From Pelomonas margarita (GTDB lineage: Bacteria; Pseudomonadota; Gammaproteobacteria; Burkholderiales; Burkholderiaceae_C), in NCBI RefSeq assembly GCF_043555875.1, contig NZ_JBIGHW010000004.1:186001-250000 (forward strand): DNA of 64,000 nucleotides. The letters run 5' to 3'. Both the position numbers and the translations under genes were made by a program. Shown in pieces: positions 16,172-24,748 of the stretch. A model generated the notes under the pieces. The model saw only the letters and a program-made list of their open reading frames with translations, did not search any database and was not told the origin of the DNA. The first letter of the stretch is position 1; the number at the start of each line of letters is the position of its first letter.

Positions 16172-17752
16172 CTATTTCACGGTGGTGTAGCGGGCCTCGA
16201 AGTAGTCGTTGGAGCGGTGCGTGGTCTGCACGCCGGGCTTCAGCGCCCAGGGCCGCATCTGGTGGTGCATGGGGATGAACAGGAACTCGTCGCGGATGCG
16301 CAGCACGGCCTCGCGGATGAGTGCGTTGCGCCGGGCCACGTCGGGCTCGAACTTGATCTGCTGGATCAGCGCGTCCAGGCGCGCATCGCTGACGCGGCCG
16401 AAATTGAAGTTGCCGTCCGCGCCGGCCGTGCGCGTGTGTCCCCAGGACTGCATGGCGTACAGCGCGTCGTAGGTCGACACGCCCCAGCCCAGCATGAAGA
16501 ACGCCGACTCCATGCGCTGGAAGGTCTGGCTGTGGGTGGCAAACGGCGCGGCGACGAGGCGCGCCCTCACGCCGATCTTGGCCCACATGGAGACGGCCGC
16601 CTGGCAGATCTGCTCGTCATTGACGTAGCGGTTGTTGGGGCAGTGCAGCGGCAGCTCGAAGCCGTTCGCGTAGCCCGCGTCCGCCAGCAGGCGGCGTGCC
16701 TTGGCGAGGTCGGGCTTGAGTGGCGCGTCCAGCGCGCTGTCGTAGCCGTTCACGCCCGGTGGGATCATCAGCGCGCCCGGCACCGACAGGCCGCGCATGA
16801 GGCTGCGCTGGATGGCCTCGCGATCCATCGCCAGGTTCAGCGCCTCGCGCACGCGGCGATCCTTGAACGGGTTGCGGCCCTTCACGCTGGACTCGCGCAG
16901 CTCGTCGCTGCCCTGGTCCATGACGAAGAAGATGGTGCGAATCTCGGGGCCTTCCAGCAGCCGGACACGGCCGTCCGCCTTGAGCTTGAAGAAGTCCTGC
17001 GGCGGTAGGTCAGTGACGAGGTCCACGTCCCCGGACAGCAGCGCCGCCACCCGCGTCGGCGCGCTCTTGATGGGCAGATAGGCCAACTCGGTGACGTTGC
17101 CGGGGTTCTTGTCCCACCAGTCCGGGTTGGCCACCATCGTCACGGCCTGGTCGGGCTGCCAGCGCACCAGCTTGTATGGCCCCGTGCCGTTGGCGTTGCG
17201 CGATGCGTGGTTCTCTTCCTTGGCCTTGTAGTCCTGTGTGCTGGTCGTGTTGTGCTTCGTGGACCACAGCTTGCTCATGATGGGGAAGCTGATGATGTTC
17301 TGCAGCAGCATCGGCGTGGGGGCTTCCAGCATCAGGTCGACGGTATGGTCATCGACCTTCTGCACAGCCTTGATGCCCGACACATAGGTCTGCTTGGTGC
17401 CTTGCGGCTGCGTGATGCGGCCGAAGCTGAACACCACGTCGTCGGCCGTGAACGGCGAGCCGTCGTGGAACTTCACCCCCTTGCGCAGTTCGAAGCGAAC
17501 CTGCGTTTGCGACAGGTACGTCCACTTGGTGGCCAGCGACGGTTCGGGTCGGTAGCCCTTGCTCAGCCGGGTCAGGCCCTCGTAGATGTGGGCGCCGATG
17601 GCGTTGGAGGTGTTGTGGTCCTGCGCGTGCGGGTCCAGCGTCAGGATGTCGTTCTGTGCGGCCCAGCGCAGCGGGGCGGCCTGAGCTGAGGGCAGGGCGG
17701 CGCCCAGGGTCAGGGCGGCCAGCAGCGGCAGCAGGTGGAGGACAGCGGTCAT
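16172..17752 (-). CDS. ABC transporter peptide/dipeptide substrate-binding protein (paralog 2)
   Basis: 526-residue family 5 binding protein and tandem paralog of the downstream gene. Signal peptide 1-25 (MTAVLHLLPLLAALTLGAALPSAQA). Mature start PLRWAAQNDILTLDPHAQDH is nearly the same as in paralog 1. Shared blocks include FELRKGVKFHDGSPFTADDVVFS, NANGTGPYKLV, DLVTDLPPQDFFKLKAD and VREALNLAMDREAIQRSLMRGLSVPGA. The start at 17752 was chosen because it begins the signal peptide; the frame is open further upstream into the neighbouring gene. No permease genes nearby. Confidence 0.92.
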   Translation of the reverse strand: MTAVLHLLPLLAALTLGAALPSAQAAPLRWAAQNDILTLDPHAQDHNTSNAIGAHIYEGLTRLSKGYRPEPSLATKWTYLSQTQVRFELRKGVKFHDGSPFTADDVVFSFGRITQPQGTKQTYVSGIKAVQKVDDHTVDLMLEAPTPMLLQNIISFPIMSKLWSTKHNTTSTQDYKAKEENHASRNANGTGPYKLVRWQPDQAVTMVANPDWWDKNPGNVTELAYLPIKSAPTRVAALLSGDVDLVTDLPPQDFFKLKADGRVRLLEGPEIRTIFFVMDQGSDELRESSVKGRNPFKDRRVREALNLAMDREAIQRSLMRGLSVPGALMIPPGVNGYDSALDAPLKPDLAKARRLLADAGYANGFELPLHCPNNRYVNDEQICQAAVSMWAKIGVRARLVAAPFATHSQTFQRMESAFFMLGWGVSTYDALYAMQSWGHTRTAGADGNFNFGRVSDARLDALIQQIKFEPDVARRNALIREAVLRIRDEFLFIPMHHQMRPWALKPGVQTTHRSNDYFEARYTTVK

Positions 17753-17811
17753 GCAGCTTCTTCGGGGAGGACAGAAGCCGAAAAATGTAGCGACGCGCCG
17801 GCCCTGGCCGG

Positions 17812-18102
17812 CTAGGGCTTGCCCGTGACTTCGAGCGAGCAGTCGCAGCCGCTGCCAGACGAAATCCAGCGCTTCACCAGCCAGCCCCTCAGGCCGCTCG
17901 GTTGCGCCATCAGCGCGCCGCACACGTAGCGGGCGCCGTCCCAGCGCAGCGCGGCGCAGGCGCCCTTCAGGCGCCGGCTCAGCAAGACACCCAGCGGGCA
18001 GGGTTCGGCCAGGCAGCAGACGCCGCAGCCGTTGCATGTGGAACCGAACGCCGGCTTGGGCGGCGCGTCGGGGTGGATGTCGATGACCCGGGTGGGAGGC
18101 AT
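17812..18102 (-). CDS. Small cysteine-cluster protein (YkgJ-like)
   Basis: 96 residues with an N-terminal cysteine cluster TCNGCGVCCLAEPCPLG (about 22-38) and further cysteines at CAALRW, YVCGAL and GCDCSL, consistent with binding a metal or Fe-S cluster as in the YkgJ/CxxCxxCC group. No signal peptide or membrane segment. The start lies 6 nt after the stop of the CHAT protease gene on the same strand, so it is likely in the same transcript. Similar small proteins occur alone elsewhere in Burkholderiales, so the functional link to the protease is inference. Confidence 0.75.
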   Translation of the reverse strand: MPPTRVIDIHPDAPPKPAFGSTCNGCGVCCLAEPCPLGVLLSRRLKGACAALRWDGARYVCGALMAQPSGLRGWLVKRWISSGSGCDCSLEVTGKP

Positions 18103-18108
18103 GCCCCA

Positions 18109-21100
18109 TCATGACCCAACGCCCGCACGGGCGAGCAGCACGAAAGCGGCCCAGTCGCGCGCGGGCGCGCCCTCCGCCATCGCTTGCCGCTGCGCCTGTT
18201 GCAAGGCCGTGGCGGCATCACCGTGCTGGCGTGTGTAAGCGGTGTAGAAGCGTTGCATGAAGCGCGCCGTGGCGCGGTCGTCCACGCGCCACAGGCTGGC
18301 TAGCACCTGGCCGGCGCCCCGGTCCAGCAGCGCGGCGGCCAGGCCGTCGACCTCGCGGCCACCGCCGCCCGAATCCATCACGGCCGTCTCGCAGGCCGAC
18401 AAGGTCACCAGTTGGGGCCGGCCGATGTCGATGCGGCGCATGCGCTCCAGCGGGAGGCGGCTGCCGTCGCCCAGCAGCAACCAGGACTTGGCGATGCTGC
18501 CCGGGCGCAGCACGAAATGCGTGCTGATGTGCAGCAGCTCGTTCGCTGTCGGGGCGGCGTCGGCGCGCGTCAATGCGGCTTCGGTGAACAGCCCGTTGAG
18601 CCTGGCCTGACCGCGCACCGGACCCTGGCCGCGGGCGGTGCTGCCGCAACTGCTGTTGCTGCCGGCTTCCAGGCCGAGCACCGGGCCGTCCACGATGTCG
18701 CACAGTTCATCGGCCACGGCTGTCAGCGCGGGCAGGCCCTGGAAGGCCTGTGTCACGCCGAACGCGTTGATCTGCGGCGCCACGGTGGGCCTGGCCGCCG
18801 GGCGCTGCGGCGCGGCTAGGCCGCCGGCCACGACGAAGCGGTAGCGCGCCGCCAGTGGCTGTCGGCCGTCATGCATCAGCCCGGGCGGCAGGTAGCGCAG
18901 CGGCCCGTCCAGCCAGACGACGATCCGGCCCGCGCGCTGGCGCCGTGCGGCCTGGTCGATCAGGTGGCCGAAGCGGCTGTACAGCACCTTGGCCAGCGGC
19001 TGGACGGCGCCGGCCGACTGGGTGCCCGCGAGCGCGTCGCGCAGCGCAGCGACCTGGCGCGCCAGCTCGGTGGCACCCAGGTCCAGCTGGTGTACCTGGG
19101 TGCCACCGGCCCCCATCAGCAGCAGGCTCAGGCGCTGTTCACCGGCCAGCGTGTAGACGTGAAGCTGGCCGGCCGGTGGCTTGTTCGTCGGCGCCTTGCG
19201 GCCCGGTGGCGATGGGCGTGGCTGGGTGCCCAGGCCGGTCAGCAGCGCGTTCAACCCGGCGGCGCGGTGGTCGCGCTGCGCGGCCTCGTCGCGGCGCAGT
19301 TGGGCCAGGCGTGCGGTTTCTTCCGCCGTGATGCGCTGCGAGGCGGCGCGCTCGCTCAGGGCGCGCAGCTCGGTCGCGCCGGCCCCGCCTTGCAGCGCCG
19401 ACTCCAGCCGCTGCCACGCAGCCTGCTCGGCCGCGCTCAAGCTGATACCGCCAGCCGCGAAGGCGTCGACGAAGCCGCGTTCGTTGAACTCGGCCTGCTC
19501 CTGCAGCTTCAGCAGCCGCATGACCTCCAGCGCCTCGGGAATGCGTTGCGCCTGCAGCAGCCAGTCGGCCACGCGGCGGTACAGCGGCGCCTTGTCGGCG
19601 AGGTAGCGCGCGTCGGCCACGGTGCCCAGCGGCAGCAGGCGCTGGCGTTGCTGCTGCAACCGGGTCAACGCCAGCTTGCCGAGGAAGATGGCCTGGTCGC
19701 GCTGGCCGGTATCGGCGAGCACGTCGGCCCACAGCGCCAGCGCCTGCCATTGCAGGCGCGGCTGGCCGGAGGCCAGGGCGGCCGCCACGGCGCTGCGGGC
19801 GGCGGCGTCGGCCGCGCCCGCGTCACCTGCAGCGCGGGCGCGTCGGGCAAGGGACATCTGCGTCAGCGCGTCGGTGTCGGGCGTGCCGGCTGCACTCGTG
19901 GTGGGCGGGCAGGCGGCGGCCTGCAGCTCGCAGGCCTGGGTCTGGATGAAACGGCGGTCGGGATGCTCGGGCGGCATCGCGGCGGCCACGGCCTGGTCGG
20001 CGGCCAGCCAGGCGCGGGCCGCCGCCGCGGTGTCGCCCCGGCGTTGGGCCAGCGTGGCCTGCAGCACCTGCAGGCGCGCGCTCTCCTCGGGGCTGCGCGG
20101 GCGGCTGTCGGTGGCCACCCATTGCAGTGAGGTGGCTGCCTCGTCCAGTTCGCCCAGTTCGATCATGGCCAGCGCATGGCCCAGCCGCAGCGCCAGCGCG
20201 GTGTCGGCCTCGGGCGCGCCGACGGTCGTGCTCAGCAGCGCCAGCGCGCGCCGGTAGGTCGCCACGCCTTCGCCCAGTTCGCCCAGTGCCAGCTGCGCCT
20301 CGGCCACGCGGCGCAAGGGTCGTGCACCGCGCGCGGTGGCGGCCTCGGGCCGGCCTGCCAGCGTGGCCACGGCTTCGTGGGCCACCTGCAGCGCCTCGGC
20401 CGGGCGGCCGCGCGCGAGCAGCAGGCCCGACAGCGTCTCGCGCACCGAGGCCTGGTGGCCCATCAGGTCGACGGCTCCCGCCGCCTGCGCGTCGCGGGCC
20501 TGCTGCAGCGCGGCCTGCAGTGCGGCCTCGGCGGCGTCGAAGCGGGCCTGGCTCATCAGCAGCAGGCCGCGGTTGTGCAGCGCGGTGGCGATGTTGACCG
20601 GGTCCTGCGTCAGGCGCACCTGGCGCAGCGCGATCTCGCGCTCGGTGTAGGCCAGCGCGTCGGCCAGCCGCGACTGGCGGCGCGCCAGATTGGCCAGCGA
20701 GTTCAAGGCGGCCGCCGCCTGCGGGGCCAGCGTGTCGGGCTGCGCCAGAGCTTCGTCCAGCAGGCCCAGCAGCAGCTGGTTGGCCTCGTCGAAGCGGCGC
20801 GCCCGCGACAGCAGCGAGCCGTGGTTGAGGCGCACGCGCAGGCTGTCGCCGAGGCTGGCGCCCGAGCCAGGGTCGACCATCGCGTCCACGGCGCGCTGCG
20901 ACCATGTCAGCGCCGTGTCCAGCTGCGCGCGCTGCAGCCAGATCACCATCAGCATGCCGGCCACCATGCTGCGCTTGTCGATGTGGGCGGGGCTGGCGGC
21001 CAGGTACTGGTGGTAAGCGGCGTCCAGCAGCGGCTCGGCCTCGGCGGAGCGGCCCAGCCACACCAGCGCGGCCGCCACCTGGGCCCGCCACTCGGTGAGC

Positions 21101-21351
21101 AGCAGGGCGGGGCTGGCCGGGTTGCGCGCCACCTGCCGCCAGCCCTGGCAGGCCTCGGCCAGCCCGGCGCCGGTGGTGGCTGTCTGCGCGGCAACGATGC
21201 GCTGGGTCAGTACGGCAAGGTCGGTCGCAGGCGCCTCGGGCACGGTCGCGCAGGCCGTCTCAAGCGCGGCGGTCGGGTCGGCGGTGGCGCTGCCTGCGGC
21301 CAGCAACCCCGCAAGCACCCAGGTGGGGGGCTTCCATCTCGACGTGCTCAT
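18109..21351 (-). CDS. Secreted TPR-CHAT domain protein (putative caspase-like protease)
   Basis: 1080 residues. Residues 1-25 look like a signal peptide (WVLAGLLAAGSATA then D). A long TPR-type helical region follows (about 40-560), then a helical, coiled-coil-prone linker (about 600-720). The C-terminal CHAT domain (about 728-1080) belongs to the caspase/separase fold. The catalytic pair is present: His945 in HISTHF and Cys987 in TLSACETA, with the family segment GAGQVLASLWRVDDRATARFMQRFY after it. Its ATG overlaps the stop of the anti-sigma-like gene (ATGA), so translation is coupled to the ECF sigma operon. Substrate unknown; the neighbouring membrane protein is a candidate. Export prediction rests on the N-terminal pattern only. 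Confidence 0.85.
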   Translation of the reverse strand: MSTSRWKPPTWVLAGLLAAGSATADPTAALETACATVPEAPATDLAVLTQRIVAAQTATTGAGLAEACQGWRQVARNPASPALLLTEWRAQVAAALVWLGRSAEAEPLLDAAYHQYLAASPAHIDKRSMVAGMLMVIWLQRAQLDTALTWSQRAVDAMVDPGSGASLGDSLRVRLNHGSLLSRARRFDEANQLLLGLLDEALAQPDTLAPQAAAALNSLANLARRQSRLADALAYTEREIALRQVRLTQDPVNIATALHNRGLLLMSQARFDAAEAALQAALQQARDAQAAGAVDLMGHQASVRETLSGLLLARGRPAEALQVAHEAVATLAGRPEAATARGARPLRRVAEAQLALGELGEGVATYRRALALLSTTVGAPEADTALALRLGHALAMIELGELDEAATSLQWVATDSRPRSPEESARLQVLQATLAQRRGDTAAAARAWLAADQAVAAAMPPEHPDRRFIQTQACELQAAACPPTTSAAGTPDTDALTQMSLARRARAAGDAGAADAAARSAVAAALASGQPRLQWQALALWADVLADTGQRDQAIFLGKLALTRLQQQRQRLLPLGTVADARYLADKAPLYRRVADWLLQAQRIPEALEVMRLLKLQEQAEFNERGFVDAFAAGGISLSAAEQAAWQRLESALQGGAGATELRALSERAASQRITAEETARLAQLRRDEAAQRDHRAAGLNALLTGLGTQPRPSPPGRKAPTNKPPAGQLHVYTLAGEQRLSLLLMGAGGTQVHQLDLGATELARQVAALRDALAGTQSAGAVQPLAKVLYSRFGHLIDQAARRQRAGRIVVWLDGPLRYLPPGLMHDGRQPLAARYRFVVAGGLAAPQRPAARPTVAPQINAFGVTQAFQGLPALTAVADELCDIVDGPVLGLEAGSNSSCGSTARGQGPVRGQARLNGLFTEAALTRADAAPTANELLHISTHFVLRPGSIAKSWLLLGDGSRLPLERMRRIDIGRPQLVTLSACETAVMDSGGGGREVDGLAAALLDRGAGQVLASLWRVDDRATARFMQRFYTAYTRQHGDAATALQQAQRQAMAEGAPARDWAAFVLLARAGVGS

Positions 21352-21959
21352 GGGCGGGCCGGTGCGGGCGTGTTGACGAATTCGATCTGCAGGCTGGGCC
21401 CGGTGGGTGCGGCCAGGCCTAGCCGCTTCAGCGCCTCGGCTTGCCGGGCCGGCAGGGGCACGGGCAGGCTGACGTCGATGCCCAGGCGCCCCAGGCGCTC
21501 GAAGGGCTGCGCGTCGAAGCCGGCGGCTTGAAGGGCCCGCAGCAACTGCTGGCGGCGCTGCACCACGTCTACGGTCTCGACGCGCTGCACCGGCGCGCCG
21601 CGCAGCGCGCTGCCGTCGTCGGTGCCGTCCCTGGCGGGCACGAAGACCAGCACGACACCGCACAGGGCGACGCAGGCCGCCAGCGCCGGGCGCCACCACG
21701 CGCCGGCCTTGCCGCGTGGCGGGGCATCGTTGGCGGCCGATGCCAGCACGCCGGCGTCGCGCGCCCGGGTCAGCAGGCGGCCGACCCGCGCATCGGCGTC
21801 CGCTGGCGCGCCCGGCGGCGCCGTCACGCGGTAGCTCAGCACGGCCGCGCGCAGCCAGGCGGCTTCCCTGCGCGTGCGCGCATCGGCGTCGGGCGCCGTG
21901 CGGCCGGCCATCAGGTCCAGCCAGTGCTGGTCGTCGTCGTCGGGCGTGGTGGGCGTCAT
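21348..21959 (-). CDS. Single-pass membrane protein, probable anti-sigma factor
   Basis: 203 residues from ATG 21959. An acidic N-terminal region of about 90 residues (DDDDQHWLDLMAGRTAPDADA, reminiscent of zinc-less anti-sigma domains) is followed by one membrane helix (about 91-108, RPALAACVALCGVVLVFVPA) and a roughly 95-residue C-terminal part predicted periplasmic. No recognisable catalytic motif or zinc-binding HxxxCxxC. The call rests on topology and position: its start overlaps the ECF sigma stop (ATGA) and its stop overlaps the protease start (ATGA). I do not recognise a named family. Confidence 0.6.
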   Translation of the reverse strand: MTPTTPDDDDQHWLDLMAGRTAPDADARTRREAAWLRAAVLSYRVTAPPGAPADADARVGRLLTRARDAGVLASAANDAPPRGKAGAWWRPALAACVALCGVVLVFVPARDGTDDGSALRGAPVQRVETVDVVQRRQQLLRALQAAGFDAQPFERLGRLGIDVSLPVPLPARQAEALKRLGLAAPTGPSLQIEFVNTPAPARP

Positions 21960-22591
21960 GGTGTGCCCCCGGTGGGGCCGACGAGGGTGTACCAGGCCGC
22001 GAAAAAGGGGCGCGCCTTCTTGCGGCATTGCGAGATGAACTCGCGCGTGGCGCCGGGGCTGCGTTCCAGCAGGCCTTCGATCGCGGCGTTGTCCAGGCCA
22101 TCCTCCACGACCCAGCGCAGCACCGTCGCATGCTCGGGGTGCACGGCGGCGAACTGCTCGAAGCAGCGGCGGAACACGGCCTCGACCTGGTGCTCGGCCA
22201 GCGCGCCCTCCGGCGTGGCCACGCCTTGAACCGACAGGCCCAGCACGGCGGCCTCGGCTTCGTGGGTCAGCTGCCCGTCGTCGTCGTGCAGGGCTTCTTC
22301 CCGTGGCGCCTGCACGGCGCGCTGCCGCAGCGCGTCCAGCAGCGTGTGGCGCACGATCTGGTGAATCCAGGCGATGGGGTCACCCGTGCTGCGAAAGCTC
22401 GCGCAGCGCTGCCAGACCTTGACCATCGCCTCCTGCACCACGTCCTCCGCCGCCTGCCAGCTGCGCAGCGCGGCGGCGGCCTCGCGGTAGAAGCGCGCGC
22501 CGTGCTCGCGGTCGACCACGCGCAGCCAGGTCTCGATCTGGCGGCCGCCTTCGCGGCAGGCCTGAGTGAACGATTGAGCGGACAGGTGCAT
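21956..22591 (-). CDS. ECF-type RNA polymerase sigma factor
   Basis: 211 residues with region 2 at about 25-92 (the motif AEDVVQEAMVKVWQR and DPIAWIHQIVRHTLLDALR) and region 4 at about 150-200 (HPEHATVLRWVVEDGLDNAAIEGLLERSPGATREFISQCRKKA), the two-domain plan of ECF sigma factors. It would direct polymerase to a small regulon when released from its anti-sigma. It is the first gene of a coupled operon with the membrane protein and the CHAT protease. No convincing ECF promoter pair was found in the 77-nt gap before it; a TGAAAC is present but no -10 at proper spacing. Confidence 0.9.
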   Translation of the reverse strand: MHLSAQSFTQACREGGRQIETWLRVVDREHGARFYREAAAALRSWQAAEDVVQEAMVKVWQRCASFRSTGDPIAWIHQIVRHTLLDALRQRAVQAPREEALHDDDGQLTHEAEAAVLGLSVQGVATPEGALAEHQVEAVFRRCFEQFAAVHPEHATVLRWVVEDGLDNAAIEGLLERSPGATREFISQCRKKARPFFAAWYTLVGPTGGTP

Positions 22592-22668
22592 GGAACGCGG
22601 GGCGGTTGCAGGCTGGCGGCGATGGTACGGGCAAGGCCTGGCCCCGGCTGTTTCATGTCACCCCAGCC

Positions 22669-24627
22669 TCACGGGTGTGTGGCCCTGGTGGCTTGCTGGC
22701 GGCGTCCACGCATTCGGCGGCCGCCCATGAGCGTCAGCCCGACAAGCCAGAGGGCCACCGTCGCCGGCTCCGGCACCGCCGTCACCCGCAGCAGCACGCT
22801 GTCGGCCGTGTACTCCACGGCGAACTGGCCGGCGCCCAGGCCATGCCAGCTGACGCTGTCGAAGGTCGAGCCGGACAGACGCTGGCCGAAGCTGGCGAGG
22901 GTGTAGACCTCGCCCAGCTGCAGCGTCAGGCCCGCACCGCCCCAGATGGACAGTTCGCCGTTCAGCAGCACGTCGCTGGTGACGGCCAGCTTGTCGGACA
23001 CGCCGCCACCGGCAAGGTCGATGTGCAGAACGGAGCTGCCCGTCAGCGTCAGGTCGCCGTCGATGGTCAGGGTGCCGACGGCGTCGAGCTGGCCGGGGTC
23101 AATGGTGCCGTTGCTGGTGAGGGCTGTGCCGGCGTTGAGCGTCTTCACGGTGCCGTCGCCGGTGAGCAGGCCGTCGCTGACGAACTGGCTGCTGTACGCC
23201 TGCAGCAGCGCGCCGGCGGCCACGTCCACTCGGCCCGTGTTGCTGAAGCCGGCATCGACGCTGAAGCTGCCCTGGGCGACCTGCAGCAGACCAGCGTTGA
23301 CGAAGCCGGTGGTGTAGGTTTCGCCCAGGCCCGTGCGCACATAGCGGCCGTGGTTCGTGAAGAGGCGCGCGCCGGTGAGCGTCTTGTAGCCCGACGCCGA
23401 GGCCGCGCCCTCGTCGCTGAACGTGGCGCCGGCGGCGATGTCGACGTGGGCGTCCGGCCCTGCGCTGCCACCGGTGGCCACGGCCAGGCGGCCGTTGCCG
23501 GCCGTCCAGCGGCTGGCGCCGGCGAGGTTGAGCGTGTGGTTGTAGTCGACGCTCAGCGTGTCGGCGCCGGAGAACGTGGCGGGGCCGGTCACGTTCAGCG
23601 TGCCGCCGCCCGGCGCGCCGCTGTTGCCGCCGAGCTTGCCGTGGTTGAACGTGAAGGCGCGGGTGGTGAGCGTGCCGGGGCCGGCGATCTGGGTGCCGTT
23701 CATCACCAGCGAGTCGACAGCGTGCGCTCCCTGGATCACCATCGTGCCGAAGTCCATCTGCCAGGCGCCGTCGATCTGCGCGCCGCTGGCCACCGTCACG
23801 CTGCCGCCGTACTGCCGGACCAGGCCGCTGTTGTTGACGACGCTGCCCTGCGTGAACGTCATGTTGGACAGCCCCAGCGTGCTGCCGCTGGCGACGTTGA
23901 TGGTGCCGGCGGAGGTGTTGGCGTAGTTGCCGTTGTCGAAGATGAAGTTGCCGCTGGCGACGTTCAGTGTGCCGGTGGCGTTGACGTTGACGTTGCGGGC
24001 GTAGGTGTCGCCCAGGCCGGTGCGCAGGTAGTTGCCGTTGACGTTGGTGCCGCTGAGGATCTTGTAGCCGGAGCCGCTGGCCGCGCCCAGGTCGGTGAAC
24101 GTGGTGCCCGCGCCGACGTTGATGGCCGAGGCCGCGAAGCTCTGGCCGCCGGCGCTGTAGGCGCTGTCCACCGAGATGCGGCCGTTGCCCTGCAGCCAGG
24201 TGGCGTTGCCGCCGAGGTTGATGGTGCTGCTGTAGGAGACCGTCTGCGTCTGCGTGCCGTCGAACACGGCGGCGCCGCTGACGTTCATGAAGCCGCCGGC
24301 GCCCTGCGCCACGGAGCGGCCGAAGTAGCCCGAGCTGAACGACAGCGCACCCACCGTCAGCGTGGAGGTGCTGGCCAGGTTGCCGTTGATGAACAGCTGC
24401 GCCACGCTGCGCGGATCGCGCACGAGCACGGTGCCGGTGCCGGTGCCCTGGATGGTGGCGCTGTCGCCGCTGCCCGGCACGCCCAGCAGTGTCCAGCGCG
24501 AGGCGTCGCCCCAGACGCCGTCGCCGCCCTGCCAGATGTAGTCGACGGCCCAGGCGGGAGCCTGCAGCAGGCTGATTGCCAGTGCGACGCCGCCGAGTTG
24601 GAGGTACTTGCGAGGGTTCTTGTTCAT
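22669..24627 (-). CDS. PEP-CTERM exported protein with internal duplication (beta-helix-like)
   Basis: 652 residues. Signal peptide 1-27 (LGGVALAISLLQAPAWA). The body is rich in G, S, T, N and V with many short repeats of the kind seen in passenger beta-helices. A block of about 150 residues occurs twice (about 125-250 and 355-480): for example GAASGSGYKILSGT..YLRTGLGDTY and GAASASGYKTLTGA..YVRTGLGETY. The C-terminus VPEPATVALWLVGLTLMGGRR is a PEP-CTERM sorting signal (PEP, membrane helix, Arg cluster) recognised by exosortase. Start ATG 24627 begins the signal peptide. Likely extracellular matrix or surface protein; exosortase genes are not in the window. Confidence 0.88.
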   Translation of the reverse strand: MNKNPRKYLQLGGVALAISLLQAPAWAVDYIWQGGDGVWGDASRWTLLGVPGSGDSATIQGTGTGTVLVRDPRSVAQLFINGNLASTSTLTVGALSFSSGYFGRSVAQGAGGFMNVSGAAVFDGTQTQTVSYSSTINLGGNATWLQGNGRISVDSAYSAGGQSFAASAINVGAGTTFTDLGAASGSGYKILSGTNVNGNYLRTGLGDTYARNVNVNATGTLNVASGNFIFDNGNYANTSAGTINVASGSTLGLSNMTFTQGSVVNNSGLVRQYGGSVTVASGAQIDGAWQMDFGTMVIQGAHAVDSLVMNGTQIAGPGTLTTRAFTFNHGKLGGNSGAPGGGTLNVTGPATFSGADTLSVDYNHTLNLAGASRWTAGNGRLAVATGGSAGPDAHVDIAAGATFSDEGAASASGYKTLTGARLFTNHGRYVRTGLGETYTTGFVNAGLLQVAQGSFSVDAGFSNTGRVDVAAGALLQAYSSQFVSDGLLTGDGTVKTLNAGTALTSNGTIDPGQLDAVGTLTIDGDLTLTGSSVLHIDLAGGGVSDKLAVTSDVLLNGELSIWGGAGLTLQLGEVYTLASFGQRLSGSTFDSVSWHGLGAGQFAVEYTADSVLLRVTAVPEPATVALWLVGLTLMGGRRMRGRRQQATRATHP

Positions 24628-24630
24628 GGG

Positions 24631-24660
24631 TGTTCCATTTCTGCGGATGACAGCGAAATC
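24631..24660 (-). repeat. Leader motif shared by the two PEP-CTERM genes, copy 1
   Basis: The 5' leader ending 3 nt before the start codon reads, on the minus strand, GATTTCGCTGTCATC, a short spacer with GAAAT, then TGGAACA. The same blocks precede the other PEP-CTERM gene (25734-25768). The match continues right up to the start codons but not into the coding sequences. Confidence 0.6.
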
Positions 24661-24682
24661 GAGGGTCGCTCGGGCAGCAGGT

Positions 24683-24731
24683 CCGCCTGCGTCGATCAAC
24701 ACCGGACAGGTGCGCCGGAGGTTTGTCAGGC
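24683..24731 (-). promoter_or_regulatory. Two-block promoter-like motif, copy upstream of PEP-CTERM gene 1
   Basis: On the minus strand GCCTGACAAA (24731-24722), 27 nt, then CGACGCAGGCGG (24694-24683). The same two blocks with 28-nt spacing occur upstream of the LuxR gene. CTGACA resembles a -35 hexamer, but no good -10 follows at 17 nt, so an activator-dependent promoter or an operator pair is more likely. Confidence 0.5.
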
Positions 24732-24748
24732 CGGCCGGCGGGCCTGCG

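Noticed and set aside
22592..22668. ECF-type autoregulatory promoter before the sigma gene
   Set aside because: A TGAAAC is present but the nearest CGT-type -10 is about 20 nt away, outside normal ECF spacing.
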